Below, piece after piece: positions 62,292-64,000 of a stretch of 64,000 nt of DNA (positions within the stretch are counted from its first letter, which is position 1; each line of letters begins with the position of its first letter). The stretch comes from Endozoicomonas sp. SCSIO W0465. Lineage in GTDB: Bacteria > Pseudomonadota > Gammaproteobacteria > Pseudomonadales > Endozoicomonadaceae. The notes under the pieces were generated by a model that ran no database searches, was not told where the DNA came from, and was given only the letters and a program-made list of their open reading frames with translations. The stretch is taken from the NCBI RefSeq assembly GCF_023716865.1, contig NZ_CP092417.1, forward strand, positions 4,690,001 to 4,754,000. Reading direction: 5' to 3'. Both the position numbers and the translations under genes were made by a program.

Positions 62292-64000
62292 GTAACTGTT
62301 CAGCACCCCCACATAAATCTGGAATTTTCGTAATTTCTCAAAAACTGCTGGCAGCACCACACGGAAGATGACGTGAAGCCTCCTCAATCAGGTTACTCAA
62401 TCTCGGAAATAACCCATCGCCCATTAGTCGGCTTTTCAGATAATCCCAAAAAGAGAGACCATACAGGCGACACGTTTTTTTCAGGCTGGCAAAGGTGTCG
62501 CGACATTGCCGCCCCAAATCGCTTCGCGTCCCACTACTGATCTTTCGTCGTTTAACATATTCTCGTATCTGACTCTCGCTCAGGTTGTTGTGCAGCGGTA
62601 AGCTCGGGTCATCCAGAACCAGTAATAGCTCTTCCTTGATTACAGCCAACCCTGACAGAGCATCCTGAAGAAGCCCACTGCACGTTTGGGTTTGGATCAG
62701 CGCCTGGAACCCCTGTCGTACTTTTATTGCCTTTTTTTCAGTTGGCTCTGTCTTGAAGTCTTTAAGGTCATCGTAAATGGCCCAGAACCATGTCCGAAGC
62801 CATTTCTGAGCCATGGCCTGCTGATCATTGACCGGATGAACTTTTGCCAGCCCTCGCTCTGCATGTATCCAGCACTGGCTGTGTTTGAAAACGTCGAACT
62901 GCCTTGCCCCATCACTGAAGGTGGTAAGATGTCCTGCTCCATGCTGTATCAGGCTGCCATAAATCATGGCTTCACTGGCCTGCTGGCGCCGTCTACCAGT
63001 TAGTCTCAGGTCTTTCATACATTCTTCCCAGGCTTCATGGCTCAGGAAGGTGACGCCTCTGTATGGATTAAGAACGCGTAGCCACTTTTTGGGGTAATCC
63101 AGTTTTTCCAGATAGATCAAGGCATCGTCGGTGAACGTGTAAGTTGACCATGGGCGGTGCAGTAGGCTTACGAAATTTTCCCGGCTTTTGCTGTCTGTGC
63201 TCTCGAACCAGGCAAAGGACTCGTTATTGATGATGGTGCAGTAACCGTTCTTCCCCTTATGCCTTGTTCCCGTGTCGTCTGTCTGGATATAACTTGAACA
63301 GCGAATACCTGTAGTCAACAGCTCATCTTTCTCAGCATGGAACTGCTCGTGTCCTTTCGTCAGAAGCTGGCTGAGTTCCCCGCTGGAAATAGAGATTCCA
63401 ATGTCCCATAGCCAGTCCAGCAGTTCTGGCTGGGTAACGGAGCAACCATGATACTGGTGCAGAACGTAGGCCTGCAGCATTGGCCCGTAATGATGTCCAT
63501 GAAGGCTGGCTGGCGGTTTGGCCGTAATGGTTTGTCCATCGGGTGTCACCCATTGCTCTAAAAGATATTCAATACTGGATGTTTGTATTGTCAGTTCCTG
63601 AACATGAAAAGGGGTGGTTCCATTCCTGATTGATCCCTCCGGAACATCAGTGGCAGCAATGGGTATGGATTTTTCCGCCGATGGCTTTCGGGGCTGTTTA
63701 CGCTGCTTTCTGGTTTTCTCGTTGGGCTTCTTAACCTTCTGCTTTGACGAGGTGTCTGGGCTGGCTCCATCGTTACCCTCAGGAGCGGATGGATCTCCAT
63801 CAGGGCTGCCGGTGTCATCATCGGGAGGTTTGGTGTTTGGTTTGATGTCAGGCTTTGCGGGCAGTTTTTTTAGACGACGAATCTCTGCTTCAAGCAATTC
63901 TATCTGCTCTTTGAGCTGAATGATCTGCTCTTGCTGCTGAGTGATGAATCTCAGTAGATCTTCAGGTTGTAACTGCTGGTGTTCTAGAAAAGCCATGGTG
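62292..64000 (-). mobile_element. IS66-family element, right end outside the window
   Basis: The left end GTAACTGTTCAGCACCCCCA (62292) is identical over 38 bp, inverted, to the right end of the IS66 element at 30745-32352, although the two transposases differ strongly. The right end lies beyond the window. Confidence 0.7.
62338..63996 (-). CDS. IS66-like transposase, long variant
   Basis: A 552-residue protein. An N-terminal coiled coil (ITQQQEQIIQLKEQIELLEAEIRRLKKL) is followed by a long Pro/Lys/Asp-rich linker (about 50-115). In the IS66 catalytic domain SSYIQTDDTGTRHKGKNG holds the first Asp, and LPLHNNLSESQIREYVKRRKISSG the NLSE Glu motif. It differs from the 504-aa TnpC in this window and lacks its zinc-finger region. 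It starts four bases from the window end. Confidence 0.85.
   Translation of the reverse strand: MAFLEHQQLQPEDLLRFITQQQEQIIQLKEQIELLEAEIRRLKKLPAKPDIKPNTKPPDDDTGSPDGDPSAPEGNDGASPDTSSKQKVKKPNEKTRKQRKQPRKPSAEKSIPIAATDVPEGSIRNGTTPFHVQELTIQTSSIEYLLEQWVTPDGQTITAKPPASLHGHHYGPMLQAYVLHQYHGCSVTQPELLDWLWDIGISISSGELSQLLTKGHEQFHAEKDELLTTGIRCSSYIQTDDTGTRHKGKNGYCTIINNESFAWFESTDSKSRENFVSLLHRPWSTYTFTDDALIYLEKLDYPKKWLRVLNPYRGVTFLSHEAWEECMKDLRLTGRRRQQASEAMIYGSLIQHGAGHLTTFSDGARQFDVFKHSQCWIHAERGLAKVHPVNDQQAMAQKWLRTWFWAIYDDLKDFKTEPTEKKAIKVRQGFQALIQTQTCSGLLQDALSGLAVIKEELLLVLDDPSLPLHNNLSESQIREYVKRRKISSGTRSDLGRQCRDTFASLKKTCRLYGLSFWDYLKSRLMGDGLFPRLSNLIEEASRHLPCGAASSF

Noticed and set aside
1..64000. CRISPR array
   Set aside because: No regularly spaced direct repeats of 23-40 bp were found; the repeats seen are iterons, short tandems or IS binding sites.

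Overview
The window looks like an accessory-rich stretch of a gammaproteobacterial chromosome. The full leucine-catabolism (liu) operon, HrpA, FadD, an AacS-type ligase and CCA-encoding tRNA genes point that way. The very high load of IS elements and MITEs would fit a marine symbiont such as Endozoicomonas or a relative; that genus guess is an inference from gene content, not a database result.

Layout. 1-850: the end of an IS50/Tn5-like element. 1004-5168: a small defence-type island with an HNH-like protein, a 66-aa protein, and a Pycsar anti-phage operon (intact PycTM effector, then the PycC pyrimidine cyclase). Two unrelated IS elements split pycC, and both insertions can be undone in silico to give one 238-aa frame. 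5226-27181: a lambda-type prophage remnant. Its left operon (- strand) runs Cro-like protein, primase/helicase with iterons, RusA, HTH protein, an unknown protein, a cos site, TerS, TerL, gpW, portal, and then stops with no capsid or tail genes. A two-repressor immunity region (13.1-14.8 kb) separates it from the right operon (+ strand): FtsK-gamma protein, a gene broken by a second IS50-like copy, Sak4-like ATPase, DUF669, PD-(D/E)XK nuclease, Nmad5-like protein, helicase, small proteins, C5 methyltransferase, DUF4224 protein and integrase. The integrase lies next to the 3' end of tRNA-Pro(CGG). 27287-27525: two tRNA-Pro genes.

27575-32352: three IS elements in a row (IS1634, IS1595, IS66), the first carrying an inserted MITE. 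32375-33211: TauE-type exporter. 33428-33707: a 280-bp nested palindromic repeat. 33822-43027: the leucine/isovalerate pathway liuR-A-B-C-D-E plus aacS, all on the - strand, with liuD frameshifted and a dyad operator in front of liuR. 43354-46778: mmsA, a class V aminotransferase and a MaoC hydratase. 46949-48778: a 609-aa orphan protein. 48830-55803: alpha/beta hydrolase, fadD, hrpA. 56279-64000: an IS graveyard (ISAs1 with an internal MITE, IS21, IS630 fragment, IS1380, second IS66).

The most notable points are the doubly disrupted Pycsar system, a family of 159/160-bp IS1595-type MITEs inserted inside other transposase genes with perfect 8-bp target duplications, a cosQ-like packaging site in a phage remnant that ends at the portal, and five frame breaks that are all one-base changes in mononucleotide runs.
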